Shown here: piece by piece, positions 1 through 26,310 of the stretch
Numbering within the stretch: position 1 is the first letter of the stretch
Layout: each line of letters begins with the position of its first letter
From: Owenia fusiformis
Lineage: Eukaryota > Annelida > Polychaeta > Sabellida > Oweniidae
Direction: 5' to 3'
Length of the DNA: 64,000 nucleotides
NCBI GenBank assembly: GCA_903813345.2
Contig: CAIIXF020000004.1
Location: 16,725,513 to 16,789,512 of the forward strand
Made by a program: the position numbers and the translations under genes
Notes under the pieces: generated by a model
What the model was told of the DNA's origin: nothing
Databases searched by the model: none
The model's input: the letters and a program-made list of their open reading frames with translations, nothing else

Positions 1-961
1 TAGGTAGTTATCAAATTTCAGCACCAGGGGGCTAATTCGGGGCAGATTATAGTAGGAGGTGCCCGAAACTTGAATATTCATCAGTTTTAGTTTTTCAATT
101 TTTATATTACCCTTTGTATCTGATAGTTATACAAATTAAAATGTGTCTTGTAAAATGAAATAGTATCAGTCCAATACAAGAAAGATGATTTGCTTTTTGT
201 GATTTTATAACCTGGAGTCTGTGGGAATTAAAATCACATTTACAGATGTATTTTTACATTTAGATTTCAAATATTATATCACTGTGACTGAATATTTAAT
301 TTTTAATTAAATAAATCAAGATTATTTATACTTGTATCTATAGTCTATTGAGACAGCATTGAGAAATCTGGTTTAGACTGCATTAACATTGGAATGCTAA
401 ATCCTGATAATAAATGAATAAACCTTGGTTGACAGTTGGCACTACACTGAACAATACTGGACCAATGTAATGCCTGGGTCACATATGCTGCGACTCACCG
501 GACGGCGCCCGGCCGATTGAGTATTTTGTTCAAAATTGAATACATTTCTGAACAAAATACTCAATCTGCCGGGCGCCCTAGTGAAAATCGAAGCAAATGT
601 GACCAAGGCATTAACAAGTATACTTTGCACTTTGAATGTACAAAATTAATTTTCTGCATCCTTAAATCTTAAGTCTTGTCTAGCGAGTTTTCAGGTGAAT
701 CATTTAACAGATCAATTTTCAAATTTTCAGGGATGATTCTTGTATGAAAATCTAGAACTGAATAGTCCCTCAGGTTTTTGCATTCTTGGTAAATGTTAAG
801 GTGGCCATTTTAGATTTTACGTCTTAAAATCTTGTCTGAATGTGTTTTATTGCTGGTTTGTACAGCAATATTAGCTGGCAACAGACTACTCCCTCAAAAC
901 CTGGGTTTAATCGATTGGTACAATAGATGTTATGACAATGAATATTTATTCTATGTTTAAG
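1..961. other. Intron of the Kelch-type gene, no coding exon seen
   Basis: The stretch before the first recognisable Kelch exon holds no open frame that resembles a protein. It contains one short fold-back element (469-614), listed separately. The BTB and most of the BACK coding exons of the Kelch gene must lie to the left of the window. Confidence 0.6.
469..614. mobile_element. Short fold-back MITE, Harbinger-like flanks
   Basis: The two halves are near-perfect inverted copies. The left half runs TGCCTGGGTCACAT to ATTGAGTATTTTGTTCA and the right half returns TGAACAAAATACTCAAT to ATGTGACCAAGGCA. The termini are flanked by TAA on the left and TTA on the right, which suits a PIF/Harbinger 3-bp target. 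There is no coding capacity. The family assignment is inference. Confidence 0.6.
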
Positions 962-3900
962 GTACTGCCACATGCTGAAGAATAGGCACCATGAAATGGA
1001 TTTAGATTTTCGTACACGAGCTGGAATGCCCGAAGAGCGTGTCATCGTGGTGATGGCCAATCCATACGCAGAAGATAACGTAAGGAAATACAACAGTATG
1101 GATGCACTAATTCCTGAGACTGGTGAAGTTAAACATATCTGTAAACTTCCTAACAGCTTGTTTATGCCAGGTAATGGTTATTGCATTTTCTCTTTCACTC
1201 TTATATTTTTGATAAGGTTTTGAGCTCTTTAGCCAATAATTGACTTTTTTCCATATAAATGGAAAATAGATGGCATCGTGGGTATTGTTATAGGGCTAAG
1301 TAACATGGCAGCTCAATAGCAGGAGTCACTAATTTCTTGAGTTAACAAGCTACTAGTATTCCATTTGGATCAACTTAAAACACCATTGGAATGTAACTTT
1401 ATGATATTATTGACATGTGGATTGTGATTTCACATTAATACTGTAATCCTTAAAAGAGTAAATGAACTTTTAAAGGTTTTTCAACATTGTGTCAATGGGG
1501 ATTTAGCCCGACCATTTTTAGATAACTTGAAAATCTCTAGAATCTGAATAAAGGTGAATAACAGTGCAAATCAAAGTTTTCTTGATAGAAAATTACACAA
1601 TTCAAATATGCCATCAAATAGAAGAAAATGTTAGTCTTTAGTTGTTAAAAATGCAGATCTTCTAAAATCTCATTAAAACGAGACTTAAACGAGATTTCAA
1701 AGCTATATGGAAAAGCCTCTATTGCTGATAAGCCACATGTTTTCATAGAACACATGTATATTCTGGGCATGTATTGTATATGTGATCTCTATTCATTAGA
1801 GCTATAACATCTTTAGTGCATATAGGTAACATTTGTAAAATGAGTCAGACTCTTATAGGGTTGTGTTACATTAGCCAATTAACTTTGAGCTTCTAGGATT
1901 TTCTCTCTGCTATGCAAATGATTAAAAACACTTACAAAAGAAAGCAAATCCTAAAATTTGATCATGGGACATTTACGTTTCATGAGAGTGACTGTGGTAA
2001 AAGTAGACTTTTTTTTTAGTTAAGTTTGTCTCAATATGTTTTGATTTTTTCAGCCCACTGTTATAAGTCAGATTAAGATAAGAGCAATATTCAACCATTA
2101 TAATATTTTCTTTACTTCATAACTGATGCTACAATTTGTTATATTCTATTCCACAATTTTAGCCGCTGCAGTAACTGGGGACAACAAAATATTCTTAAGT
2201 GGGGGTACAGTTCGCAAATTCAACTACAGGGGCTCAATATCCAACGAAGGAGTCGTCCAAAGCCTTTACATGTTTGATGATGTTTCCTGTGTATGGCTGG
2301 TTAAAAAGCCGATGATCTATGCGAGATTCCACCATAAACTCACCGTTGTAGATGGGTGAGTATGAATAATTTGATATTTAAAAGCCTCTTCATTTTTGTG
2401 GGCAAGTGAAATTGAAGATGCAGTGGCGGATCCAGGAACCAACAAGGGGGGGGGGGGCGAAAAGTGGGCCCAAATTTTGAAATTTTGAGGCCCATTTTCT
2501 TCAAAATTTGGCCTGAATTAAAAGATAAGGCCTTAGAAGGCCTAGTAATGACCAAAAAGGCCCACTTTTTGGGGCCTTAAGACCTTTTTTCTGGGCCCAA
2601 CTTAGGGGGGGGGGACCCGGGCTCCATGGGCCGTAAATGTGACCCATATTAAATTCACATACATTCCTCTCATTCCAGGTATATTTTCGCAATTGGTGGA
2701 CAAAATAATCAGAACGAATACCTGAATAGTGTCGAGAAGTATGACTTGCAGAGCAACATCTGGACACAAGTGGAGCCAATGCCTAAAATTGCACGCTGCG
2801 TTGCTGCAACTAGCTACAGAGGTGACCTCTATGTTTTTGGAGGTGAATCAAAAACAGAGGTGTACGACTCCGTCTATAGGTAATTGATTCAATTAACATG
2901 TGACTTTACTTGATTGTGTTTATAGCACATATTCAACAATTGAACTGTATTGTATTTAGAAGTTAACTTTTGTGACTATGATGTGAAATATGCCAATATA
3001 GGCCTTGGGAGACTGTATATTTAGGTAAGAACAAAGGCATATTTTATGTCATAGCGACATAACTGATGTATTGCAAACTTTTATTCTCGTAGCTATTTTC
3101 TATCAATGACGTCACACATCTGTGTTCAAGTGGAAATAGATGGAAATGAAACTTGACGTCATGATATTGTCATGGTTATTAAGGAAAGTGGCCAATATTG
3201 TTTACTATATATGCCCATATGGGTGTCAGTTGCCTGTAAACTAAACATAAAACTGATAAAATGAAACTACTATTTTAAAATATGACAAAGTTTAGCATGA
3301 CACAAAAGCATATTTTTGAACTAATTGACATAAAAATTTAGCTTCCTGTACACTGGCTGAATTTGCGACTTGGAAATACAATGTAAGTGTGATAAAAAGA
3401 CTGATGTATTTTAAGGTACAACCTACTTGATGATCAGTGGACTGATCTGCCACCTATGAGCATTGGTCGATCGCTGGCGGGATGTGGCATATACAAAGAC
3501 AAAATATACATCATAGGTAATTTTTATTGATAGAGAGATTTTGCATAACATTTCAGCTCAATGTACCTAAAATCTGTAATGGATTCAACATAATTATGGG
3601 CAGCAGTTCAATTAAGATGAGGTGAGGTTGCGGATACATTTAAGCTATAGCCGGTTGTGCAAAGCCTCTATTACTGCAGAGAAAGATCAAAAGAGAATGT
3701 ATGCTGATGCTTAAAGGTAAAAGATCTCTGCTCAAAAAGAGCTTTTCAAGATGGCCACTATTTTTCTGTAACTTGATTTGTATGTTTTGATGAGTAATTG
3801 TTGACCGAGTATATTGTGCACAATGATCTCCACAGGATTTTTCATTTCATTTTCACGATTCAGACCCAAATTGGTCAAAATATGCCTATTTTTCATGATT

Positions 3901-4848
3901 TCTCTCATTTTCAAGTGGGTGCAAATGATCAGATGGGTGCAGGCCTATTATCAAAATCTCAGGTGGGTGCTGCACCCACTTGCTTTAATGCTGGGTGATC
4001 ACTTTATATACAGTACTGTCTCCAATTGCCATTTAAATACACACATGAATCATATATTTTATAAAACCACTGATTTGTCCAGGTGGTAATTCTGCATTGA
4101 GCAACAGATGGAAGAGAGACTTCATACCTGAAGAATGTGTCAACACAGTGGAGGTATTTGACCCAGAGACAAATTCCTGGGGGACAGGACCAGATCTACC
4201 AAATGCTGTCTGTGGGGCAGGTATGTTTCTATGACCTTGACCTAGATTTATATCAGTCTAGCTTAGAGCAAACAAGAAAGCTTTCTGAAGTGAACACTGT
4301 TGCTCTAAAGTGAAAGTGTTTATCTAAAAGGTGAACACTGAACATTGTTTTTTTAAGTGAACATTATTGTAAGGGAACTCGGAAACAATGTCTCTATTTG
4401 TCTAAAGTGAACACTGTTTGTTTAAAATCAACACTGTTTGTTTGTTTTTATCGATCCAGCACTTCCAATAAGAATCGGCTAAATTTTGTTAATCAACATT
4501 ATGAACATCATTATTATGTTAGAAGGATTGAGTTTTGAAGATGAACCATAATTAAACTGTGGTAGCTTTATTTCTCCACAACTGTCAACGCTGGACACCA
4601 TCCCATAATTCAATTTAAAGTATGACCCTTATCTTTCAGCTGTTGTAAAACATGGATGTGAAATCCTTGTTGTCGGGGGTGAGGATGCTAATAGCTGGAT
4701 GGCGGGAAGTTGCAGACTACGCGATGTAGATGGTGTAGAGAAGTGGATAGAAGAGATAGAGCTACAGAGCGTCATGAGCGCATTTGCGTGTGTGACTGCG
4801 AATATTCCTAAAGAATTCATGAAGGATATAGATTCAGTTATGATGTAA
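962..4848 (+). CDS. Kelch-like (BTB-BACK-Kelch) protein, 3' part, six exons
   Basis: Six exons join in frame: 962-1170, 2163-2355, 2679-2879, 3416-3516, 4083-4220 and 4640-4848 (TAA 4846-4848), giving 349 residues with the N-terminus missing. All introns have GT/AG ends and compatible phases. The first exon is the end of a BACK-type region. After it come Kelch blades with the usual double glycine (YIFAIGGQNN, LYVFGGES, IYIIGGNS, ILVVGGED), each followed by a Y/F-D-x-x-x-x-x-W strand such as VEKYDLQSNIWTQ and VEVFDPETNSWG. Kelch propellers of this family bind substrates for Cullin-3 ubiquitin ligases; the BTB half that would bind the cullin lies outside the window. Blade four has an insert (RWKRDFIPEE) in one loop. 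Which KLHL orthologue this is I cannot tell. It ends about 5.6 kb from, and tail-to-tail with, Cullin-3. Confidence 0.9.
2421..2637. mobile_element. G-run MITE, GGCGGATCC type (copy 1)
   Basis: Begins CAGTGGCGGATCCAGGAACC and carries long G runs at both ends with repeated GGCCC blocks inside. It sits in Kelch intron 2. Related copies are at 25476-25782 and 26154-26300. The CAGTGGCGGATCC end is typical of hAT-type non-autonomous elements. ORFs across it are low-complexity and not genes. Confidence 0.6.
3826..4001. repeat. Dispersed repeat with GGTGGGTGC blocks (copy 1)
   Basis: About 175 bp in Kelch intron 4 that share an ordered set of blocks with 16383-16558 and 19786-19958: a TTTTCACRATTCAGAC block, a GGTCAAAATATGC block, then GGTGGGTGC repeats ending in CACCCACTTGCTTTAATGC. 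All three copies are in the same orientation. No ends with clear inverted repeats or target duplications were seen, so the class is unknown. Confidence 0.65.
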
Positions 4849-6656
4849 GATGTTTGAATACACCCGTGGTCTTGAAGCCTTATAAGTAGCCTCATATATA
4901 AAACTATACACATTAAATATTAGCTTAAGCTAATTCTGTGCAGCAGAATGTTGAATTTGGTGACAGTTGAAAAAATAGAGGGCCTCTTAATAACAAGAGT
5001 ATAATAATAATGTAGAGGTAAAGAGGTATTGCTTTATTTACACCTGCCTTAATGACTTAAGCCGTACATTCTGATTCTGTACCTAGATTTAATTAGGAAC
5101 CCAATTTTCAACAAAAAAATGTTAACCTAGTTATAGTATATGGTATTTGGAAATATTTGCAAAAATTGCCAAATTACAACAGCCAATTTATCAATATATT
5201 GTATGGTATTTTTTATATTGATTTAACAAAAAGTATTCAAAAATTTATTTATACACACTGAGAGCCATGTTAATATATAATGTTAGTGGTCAAGTGGAAC
5301 ACCTCTATAAAGGAAACACTTTACGAGGAGAACCCTTCTGTAAGTGGACCACCTTGCATGAGAGAAATTTCTTTTCAAAGCCTGGTGAATGCAATGACCT
5401 TATGTTATGTTATGAACCTCTATACCTCCAAATAATTTGTGAAGTTTTCTTAGTGTTTTTATGATTTGAAATCGGTAAAACTGAGATCGGTAAAAGGTTT
5501 AACTGAGATATTTTGTAAGATATGATTTGTATAATTTTTTAAGTGAAGTTTATCCTTGTAACTGACATATTTTAATACCCAGAAGTAAATTATGTTTCTC
5601 TACAGTGAGTTAAGTCTTGCACTTTCAGAAAAATAATTTTTGGAATTGCACATTTCAACTAAATATTCTGATTTTAAACTTTGTATTATATATCATAATG
5701 TGTACATAGAATTTACGAACACATTATCAATATCGTACTCTAGCATTATATTGCTTAAACAAGCAATGATTAGATCAGTGCAATTCTGAATAGAAAACTT
5801 CAACCAATTACTGAGACCAACTTTTTATGTGTCTCTGATTTAGCATAAATGTGCAGTAATGTGTCTCTGATTTATAAGCTTGAGTCCATAATCTATGTTT
5901 AGCCATACAATCCAATTAGATGAGAATTTCAAAAATCATAAGATACAGAGATCTATTTGAAATTGTGTAATATAATTTTTAAATTGTGTATTATTTATAG
6001 TGAAATTAATTTTTTATTACTAATGACAGGCAATTTATCTGTAGAAGTCAAGTTTAGCCTAAGGGTTGTACAATGTATTTTTACTAGTATAATACAACTG
6101 CTTGACTTTTGGGAGGATTGGACAGTCATGACATTCACAAACATTGTTTGAGAGCAGATCAAATGTATATACATGTACTGTAGCTTATAGGCCAGTTATA
6201 AATGATTCACTTTACATAGTAGATTAGTGCAAATAGATAACTCTAAAATAATGATATTTGCTTACATGTCAGTTTACCTGGACATGAACCTTCTTTTCTT
6301 CAAATATTGAAGCTGAAAAAATCTTAACCTTGTAAACAATATGACAAGATGCAAATTGAAAAAAACTACTTGCATCTTCTACAAAAAAGTTTCAATTTGA
6401 AATATTCATGAAATATTTTAGAATCTCAACTTTATATGAATGAAATAAAGATCTATTTTTGCTTTAAATCCTCGTTTTTGTTATTATCAATAGATGGCGG
6501 AGTGATTCTTTAAAGGAATTTGATTAGTGATTCAGAGTGTACAAGTAGAATGTTGGAAGCAATATTTCAAAAAGCATGTCAATCCTAATTTTATTTTTTG
6601 ATTGAAGATGCAAAATGTTCAAATTCTAAAGAGTTGAAAAGTTAACATCCCTTTAA

Positions 6657-6957
6657 CCTCTTGAATCCCAGGCTCTAAAATCGGTTGAAACCAGAGATTT
6701 TTTCATTTTTGCCACCTTTTGACATTATACTACATACCTATACAACTACAGATGCTCAACTTAATAAAATTAGAAGCAGAGATCATTTCTATTTCTACAC
6801 ATTTTAAAAAAGAGCTTGTGTAAATTGGATGAAAATTGTTCAAATAAGAGCAATTTTAGTGAAAAATTTTGTGACGGATTTTCTTGTCACTGGGGTTCAA
6901 GGTCATTTCTGAGGTGACGAGAAATCTCAAATCTCGTCACTCCAGGTAGTCAAGAGG
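6657..6957. mobile_element. TTAA-flanked MITE, piggyBac-like (copy 1)
   Basis: Flanked on both sides by TTAA (6653-6656 and 6958-6961) with inverted ends CCTCTTGAATCCCAG and the reverse complement of GTAGTCAAGAGG. Copies at 11544-11794 and 34237-34529 have the same TTAA flanks and ends. TTAA target and short inverted ends fit piggyBac-type non-autonomous elements. It has no transposase. Confidence 0.75.
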
Positions 6958-7242
6958 TTAAAAGGAAAATTGCCAGATATCTACATGTGGAAATTGAAAG
7001 ATTATCTTGATATAAAGCCAGAACTGTTGATTTTTTAGAAAATAAGAATGACAAGACCCCAAAACAATTAACAATGCTATAAGTTGGATAATATTTTCTA
7101 TGTGTTTACCATCAATTGTAGACCACACAGATGGTGGAGTTAGGATTGCCAAACCTTTGCAGATAAGTGTACATGTATTGAACCTTAGGTCCTATTATAA
7201 TATAAAAGAGGTAAGAGATACAATGGACCTCCCTATACCGTA

Positions 7243-7608
7243 TTGAGTGTCCAATAAATAAGATGAAAGATATTGTAACTTTCTTGTGTTGTACCAATCT
7301 TAATATCTTTACCTTTATTCTGTAAATTAAGCTTTTCTTATTTGATTGGCCAGAGTTATGGTTGCTATAGCAACCAAAACAACAAAAGGCAGGGCACTTA
7401 ATCGTAGTGAAGTCATCTTATATTTTCAATTTGTGACGTAAAGAAACCTGCCCCCCCCCCTTTATTTGTTGTTTTGGTTACTTTAGCAACCATTAGTCTG
7501 ATCGATCAAATGTGAAAGTTTTGTTTTACACCCTGTCCAAATTTCATCAAGATTGGTGCAATATTAAGAAAGTTGCAATATCTTTCATCTTATTTTTTGT
7601 ACACCCAG
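7243..7608. mobile_element. TA-flanked inverted-repeat MITE, mariner-like
   Basis: TA on both sides (7241-7242, 7609-7610). The left end AATAAGATGAAAGATATTG is mirrored by CAATATCTTTCATCTTATT on the right, and CCAATCTT/AAGATTGG pairs further in. The interior has a second inverted pair, GTTGCTATAGCAACC-like, and a run of C. No coding potential. The class is inferred from TA flanks and terminal GGGTGT. Confidence 0.6.
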
Positions 7609-8908
7609 TATGTGTGACCTTTTCTATTGGATAACTTGGGCCTATACATCTACTTGTCTTCCAGAAATCAGTGGTGGATGTTCATTATCACATAATTTCA
7701 CTGTTCATGAGTATTCTCGTGGGAACTTCCAATTTCTACATGATGTTAAAATGGTTGAATTGCTACAAGGCCATGACAGAGAGTCATATGGATATTTGTT
7801 AATAAAGAAACAAACAAGAATGTAATGTTTTATGTCATATATTGCATATTTACAGTACATACACATGGTGTGCAACAGCTTCAATATCCTTCTATGACCT
7901 AATATGGAAGGAGCAAAATCTATGACCTTATATGGAGCGAAAACAAGATTCTAGAAATTACATGTAGTTCTGTATATGTAATTCTATCCAAAAATGTTTT
8001 TATTTATAACAATATGTAACTTGCATCATCTATATACCATGAACCTTCATTGCTGTAACTTCATAACAAAGCTAGTATTGTGAAACGTAGCTTACTTTTA
8101 GGCTAGGTGCAATTTTCGAAGCTTTAATATCTTCAGAAAAAATGTACCTAAGTCAATTGATGGGCAAGGTACATAATTAGGACCCTCTTACTTAAAATAA
8201 TGAAGACTATTCAGTCTAAATAATAATATACCTGTGTGATTTCTCATCAAAATCCCATATTTCCATTGTTCTCTTTTAAGGATGACTTGTTTAAAATGAT
8301 AATGACTGGCAATCCTTTTTTATCCAGCATCAGCTAATTTACACAAGAAATCAATCAATAAACCTATTAATCAATAGACCTATTAATGCGACAAACATGC
8401 ATGTTTTTGTGTCACCCTGTATTTCTGTATAATTTTGGTGAGGCAGTTGCTCAATCTACTCAATACAGCCTCACATTTCCATCTATACACAGTTATCAGG
8501 TATACAAACTCACATGCTGATCAGGAACATCAACTTTCAATCAATATGATCAAGAGCTGTGCTGAGATATTACACAGGGAAAATGCATTCACAAGAAAGT
8601 AAGTCATGGAATATTCGAAATTAACCAAAGACATGTATATGATGAAATAAAATACTGAATGCTTGTTCATTCATGAATATGAAACAAATTTGTTGAGCGT
8701 GTTTTAGCGTCTATCATATTTTGAGCAATAGAGAGAAAGATGTTAACAATTGGACATGACTTGATGTTATATTTTTTCATTATATTTTGTGTGTGCCAAA
8801 ACATGCAACTATTTTGAATAAGTTGTACCGAATAAGAGAACTTCAATTCACCTATAATAAATCGGCACCAAGACATATCTCCTAGATTTTACAATGTAAC
8901 AGATTTTT

Positions 8909-9005
8909 TAGCCTTGCCCCAAGTCGGTCTCTTTTACTTATCTTGATTTCTATTATGACAATTCAAGATCAGATAAAGTAAAAATACCGACTTGGGGCAA
9001 GGCTA
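8909..9005. mobile_element. 97-bp palindromic MITE with 9-bp target duplication (TAGCC family, minimal copy)
   Basis: Starts TAGCCTTGCCCCAAGTCGGT and ends with its reverse complement. It is almost nothing but its two inverted ends. It is flanked by a perfect 9-bp direct repeat CAGATTTTT (8900-8908 and 9006-9014). The same family has an 821-bp copy at 45787-46607. A 9-bp duplication is usual for Mutator-like (MULE) elements. Confidence 0.85.
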
Positions 9006-9144
9006 CAGATTTTTCTCAAATTCAAATAACTCCCCAATTGCACACAAATTATCGCAAATTTCATACAAATAGGTTATTCAATAAATTACCATAACAAAAG
9101 TTTCAACCTTATTTGATTTTGTAGAACAAACATACATTTTAAGC

Positions 9145-9205
9145 CAATATAAGAGATGCACTTTCAATACACACCAATATAAGAGATGCACTTTCAATAC
9201 ACAAA
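9145..9205. repeat. 30-bp direct duplication
   Basis: The block AAGAGATGCACTTTCAATAC occurs at 9151 and again at 9181, exactly 30 bp apart, in CUL3/Kelch intergenic DNA. Confidence 0.8.
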
Positions 9206-10476
9206 ACTGAGAATCAAGTTAACCTAAAGCTTTAATAAATAAATAAGCCTACAAGAACTGCATGTGAAATTATGAAATCAAACACATGCCGTTAAATACT
9301 GTATTTAGTATTGACAACTAAAAATAAAAATACAATGTTGCTACAAATGCTTTAAGAATGACAGAGATGTGTTTATGATCAAAATTCTATTATTTTCAGC
9401 CTAATAGAACACTGTTATTGCTCAAGAGTGAGCCTATATTTACTTTGTACTTTCTGGGGTTTTATTTAGAGCAGACAACAGTTTATATTTAGAGTTGTTT
9501 TTTGTCTTTGAGGAATTTTGCCCTTATACAAACACCTTCCAAGTGGAACTCCTTTTCAAAGTACCCGTTCTCATAATCTAATGAAATAATATGAATTTCT
9601 GAACTAAGAACACCATAGTATCAAGTCATATTTGATCTGCTGTTCACACTCAGTACATTAAAAGAGGTATAATAAAGTATGGTGTAAGGATGCCCAAAGA
9701 ACCCTAGGACCAAAAAGGACTTGATACAACTTCCTATGACTGAAGTTCCATGTAGATTTCATGTTGTCGCTGACAAATGAAACCACAACTGGCTATACTG
9801 TCATATTTTCAACTTTGAAATCAGTCCCAAACAAGATACATCAACGAAGGCATAAGAACAATCTGATTCTCAAAACATACTGATCACATGCAACATAAAG
9901 CATTTAATAGTTGTTTATTTACCATAGAACATTTGTTCAAAAGCTTTTATAACACTTTAACAATGAGTGTTTAGTTTAAAATAGAGTCTTAAATGATGGG
10001 GCCATCATCATAAATTCTAAACCTAAATTACCACCAACATTTTTAAGACGTAATAATACGTAACCAGCTACATCAATAGACTATTATACCTCTTTTGGTA
10101 ATTGACGAAGCTTGAAATAATCTTTTTGTATATAGAAAGTGATTTAGTTGTCTTTTAGAGCTGAAATCTTTCTTTTAGTGCTTGCCATCTGGCTACTAGG
10201 GAGCAATTTCTTCAAGCTTGGAATTTTTCAGGATGGGAAATTTGTACCAGTCTGTTGATGTGAGTTCCAGGTATTATGAATTAAAAACATTATGGGGTTA
10301 CTTTGAATAGAATTTAAGGTAGAGCCTTTTGAAGTTTGGTTACTTATGACATCATACTACGCATCAGCCTGCTAGTTTAAGGTTTCTAATGTATTTCCAA
10401 TTAAGCATTTGATGTTCTGGACTGGATAATGAGGTACGAAAGTCCCAGTAAATAAAATCCACAGTAAACAGAGTCC

Positions 10477-24916
<14,440 letters not shown>

Positions 24917-25110
24917 CTTTTCAGACTTATATTTCTTGTACTTCCTGATAATTGTCTATGTTAATATTGAGAGTGGTGTTTTTTGAGATACTAGATATTA
25001 CATATTTTAAGGTTTTAGATCCATATTTTCTTTAATGATGACTATAAACTCAATATAATTCCTCGAAATATTTTAACAAATTTTTACTTTTCTGTTTTGA
25101 TGACAACTAC

Positions 25111-25176
25111 TGCGCATGCGCAATAGTCTCGAAACAAACAGTTTTTATTTGTGTAGTTTCGAGATTATTGCGTACC
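25111..25176. promoter_or_regulatory. NRF-1-type palindrome and hairpin upstream of CUL3
   Basis: TGCGCATGCGCA at 25111-25122 is a perfect NRF-1 consensus palindrome about 195 bp upstream of the CUL3 start codon. It also opens an inverted repeat: GCGCAATAGTCTCGAAAC pairs with GTTTCGAGATTATTGCG about 25 bp further on. Housekeeping genes such as cullins often have NRF-1 sites in their promoters. That it acts here is inference. Confidence 0.55.
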
Positions 25177-25359
25177 GCTCTGTCACTTAGTACTTCAATT
25201 TGTAACATTAAAATCATACACTAGGTGGGGGTAAGACCCGGGGGCAAGACACCCATCCCCAATAGCAGTGTCTCCACAATGTATGAGATTCAGAGTTCAG
25301 GGCCAGTGCTACCCACCGTGATTGCTTCAGGCCGCAATTTTACATCAATCTACAGTGTA

Positions 25360-25945
25360 GACTATTGCATTGTATTGTAATGTATTGCACTGAACTGTAC
25401 TGTACTGTATTGTACTTTTGTATTGCATTGTATTGTATTGTAAGCCTATTGTATGGTATGGTATTGGTATCCACTCAGGGGCGGATCCAGGAACCAACAA
25501 GGGGGGGGGGGCAAACTTTAGGTCAGAGAAAGGGCCCCTAAAAGGGGCCCCTAAAACCGAAAAGTGGGCCCAAATTTTGAGGCCCATTTTCTTCAAAATT
25601 TTGGCCTGAAATTAAAAAATAAGGCCTTAGGAGGCCCAGTAATGACCAAAAGGCCCACTTTTGGGGGCCTCAAGTTAAGGCCTTTTTTGGCCCAAGAACT
25701 TTGATGGGCCCAATTTTTTTTTCTGGGCCAAACTTAGGGGGGGGGGGGGGGGGAGTTGGCCCCATGGCCGGATCCGCCACTGGTATCGTATCGGAGCTGC
25801 ATCGTATCGTATAGTATTGTATAGAATTGTATCGTATCGTATCGTATTGTACTGCAATTGTTTTGTTTTGCATTGTATTGTATTGTAAGCCTAACCGTAT
25901 TTTATTGAATTATAATTGTATCGTATTGTATTGTAGTGGGCCCTC
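25360..25945. repeat. TATTG/ATCGT-type pentanucleotide microsatellite interrupted by a MITE
   Basis: Runs of TGTAT, TGCAT and ATCGT units cover 25360-25470 and 25783-25935. The MITE at 25476-25782 splits them. ORFs read across it are low-complexity. Confidence 0.85.
25476..25782. mobile_element. G-run MITE, GGCGGATCC type (copy 2)
   Basis: Left end CAGGGGCGGATCCAGG and right end CCGGATCCGCCACTG are inverted. The body repeats the GGCCC blocks seen at 2421-2637. It inserted inside the pentanucleotide microsatellite. Confidence 0.7.
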
Positions 25946-26310
25946 TGGCCCATAGCCAGGATTTGCCAAGGGCGTCACTTCTGAAAAATTCCAGGCGGTC
26001 ACTTTTGACGATGTTGCTCCAAAAATGGCCGAAATCACTTAAAAATGCTCAGAATGGTGAAATTTGCATGATTAAGTGAAATAATTTTTGGCGAGTGTGT
26101 ATGTAGGGGGGGGGGGGGGTCGCTCGAACAAATCGACCCCAAATCGACCTCCCCCAGGGGCGGATCTGGAAACCAACAAGGGGGGGGGGCAAGCTTCTGG
26201 TCTGAGAAAAAAACTTCCGCACTTGCGCGAAAAAAATTTTGGACCCCTAAAACCAAAACCTAAAACCCAATTTTTTCTGGGCCCACCCAAGGGCGTTCCC
26301 CCCACCCTAC
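25945..26310. mobile_element. Two adjoining degraded G-run MITEs
   Basis: 25945-26150 matches the CAGGCC family (GGCCCATAGCCAGGATTTGC), and 26154-26300 matches the GGCGGATCC family (AGGGGCGGATCTGGAAACC). G and C runs at the junction suggest one inserted next to or into the other. Confidence 0.55.

Larger units (their letters stand above)
4849..10476. other. Intergenic region between Kelch gene and CUL3, including 3' UTRs
   Basis: No coding exon recognised on either strand. The left part should hold the Kelch 3' UTR; an AATAAA is at 6444-6449 on the plus strand, but which signal is used cannot be told. The right part should hold the CUL3 3' UTR on the minus strand. The region contains the MITEs at 6657-6957, 7243-7608 and 8909-9005 and a small 30-bp duplication near 9145-9205. 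Confidence 0.55.
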
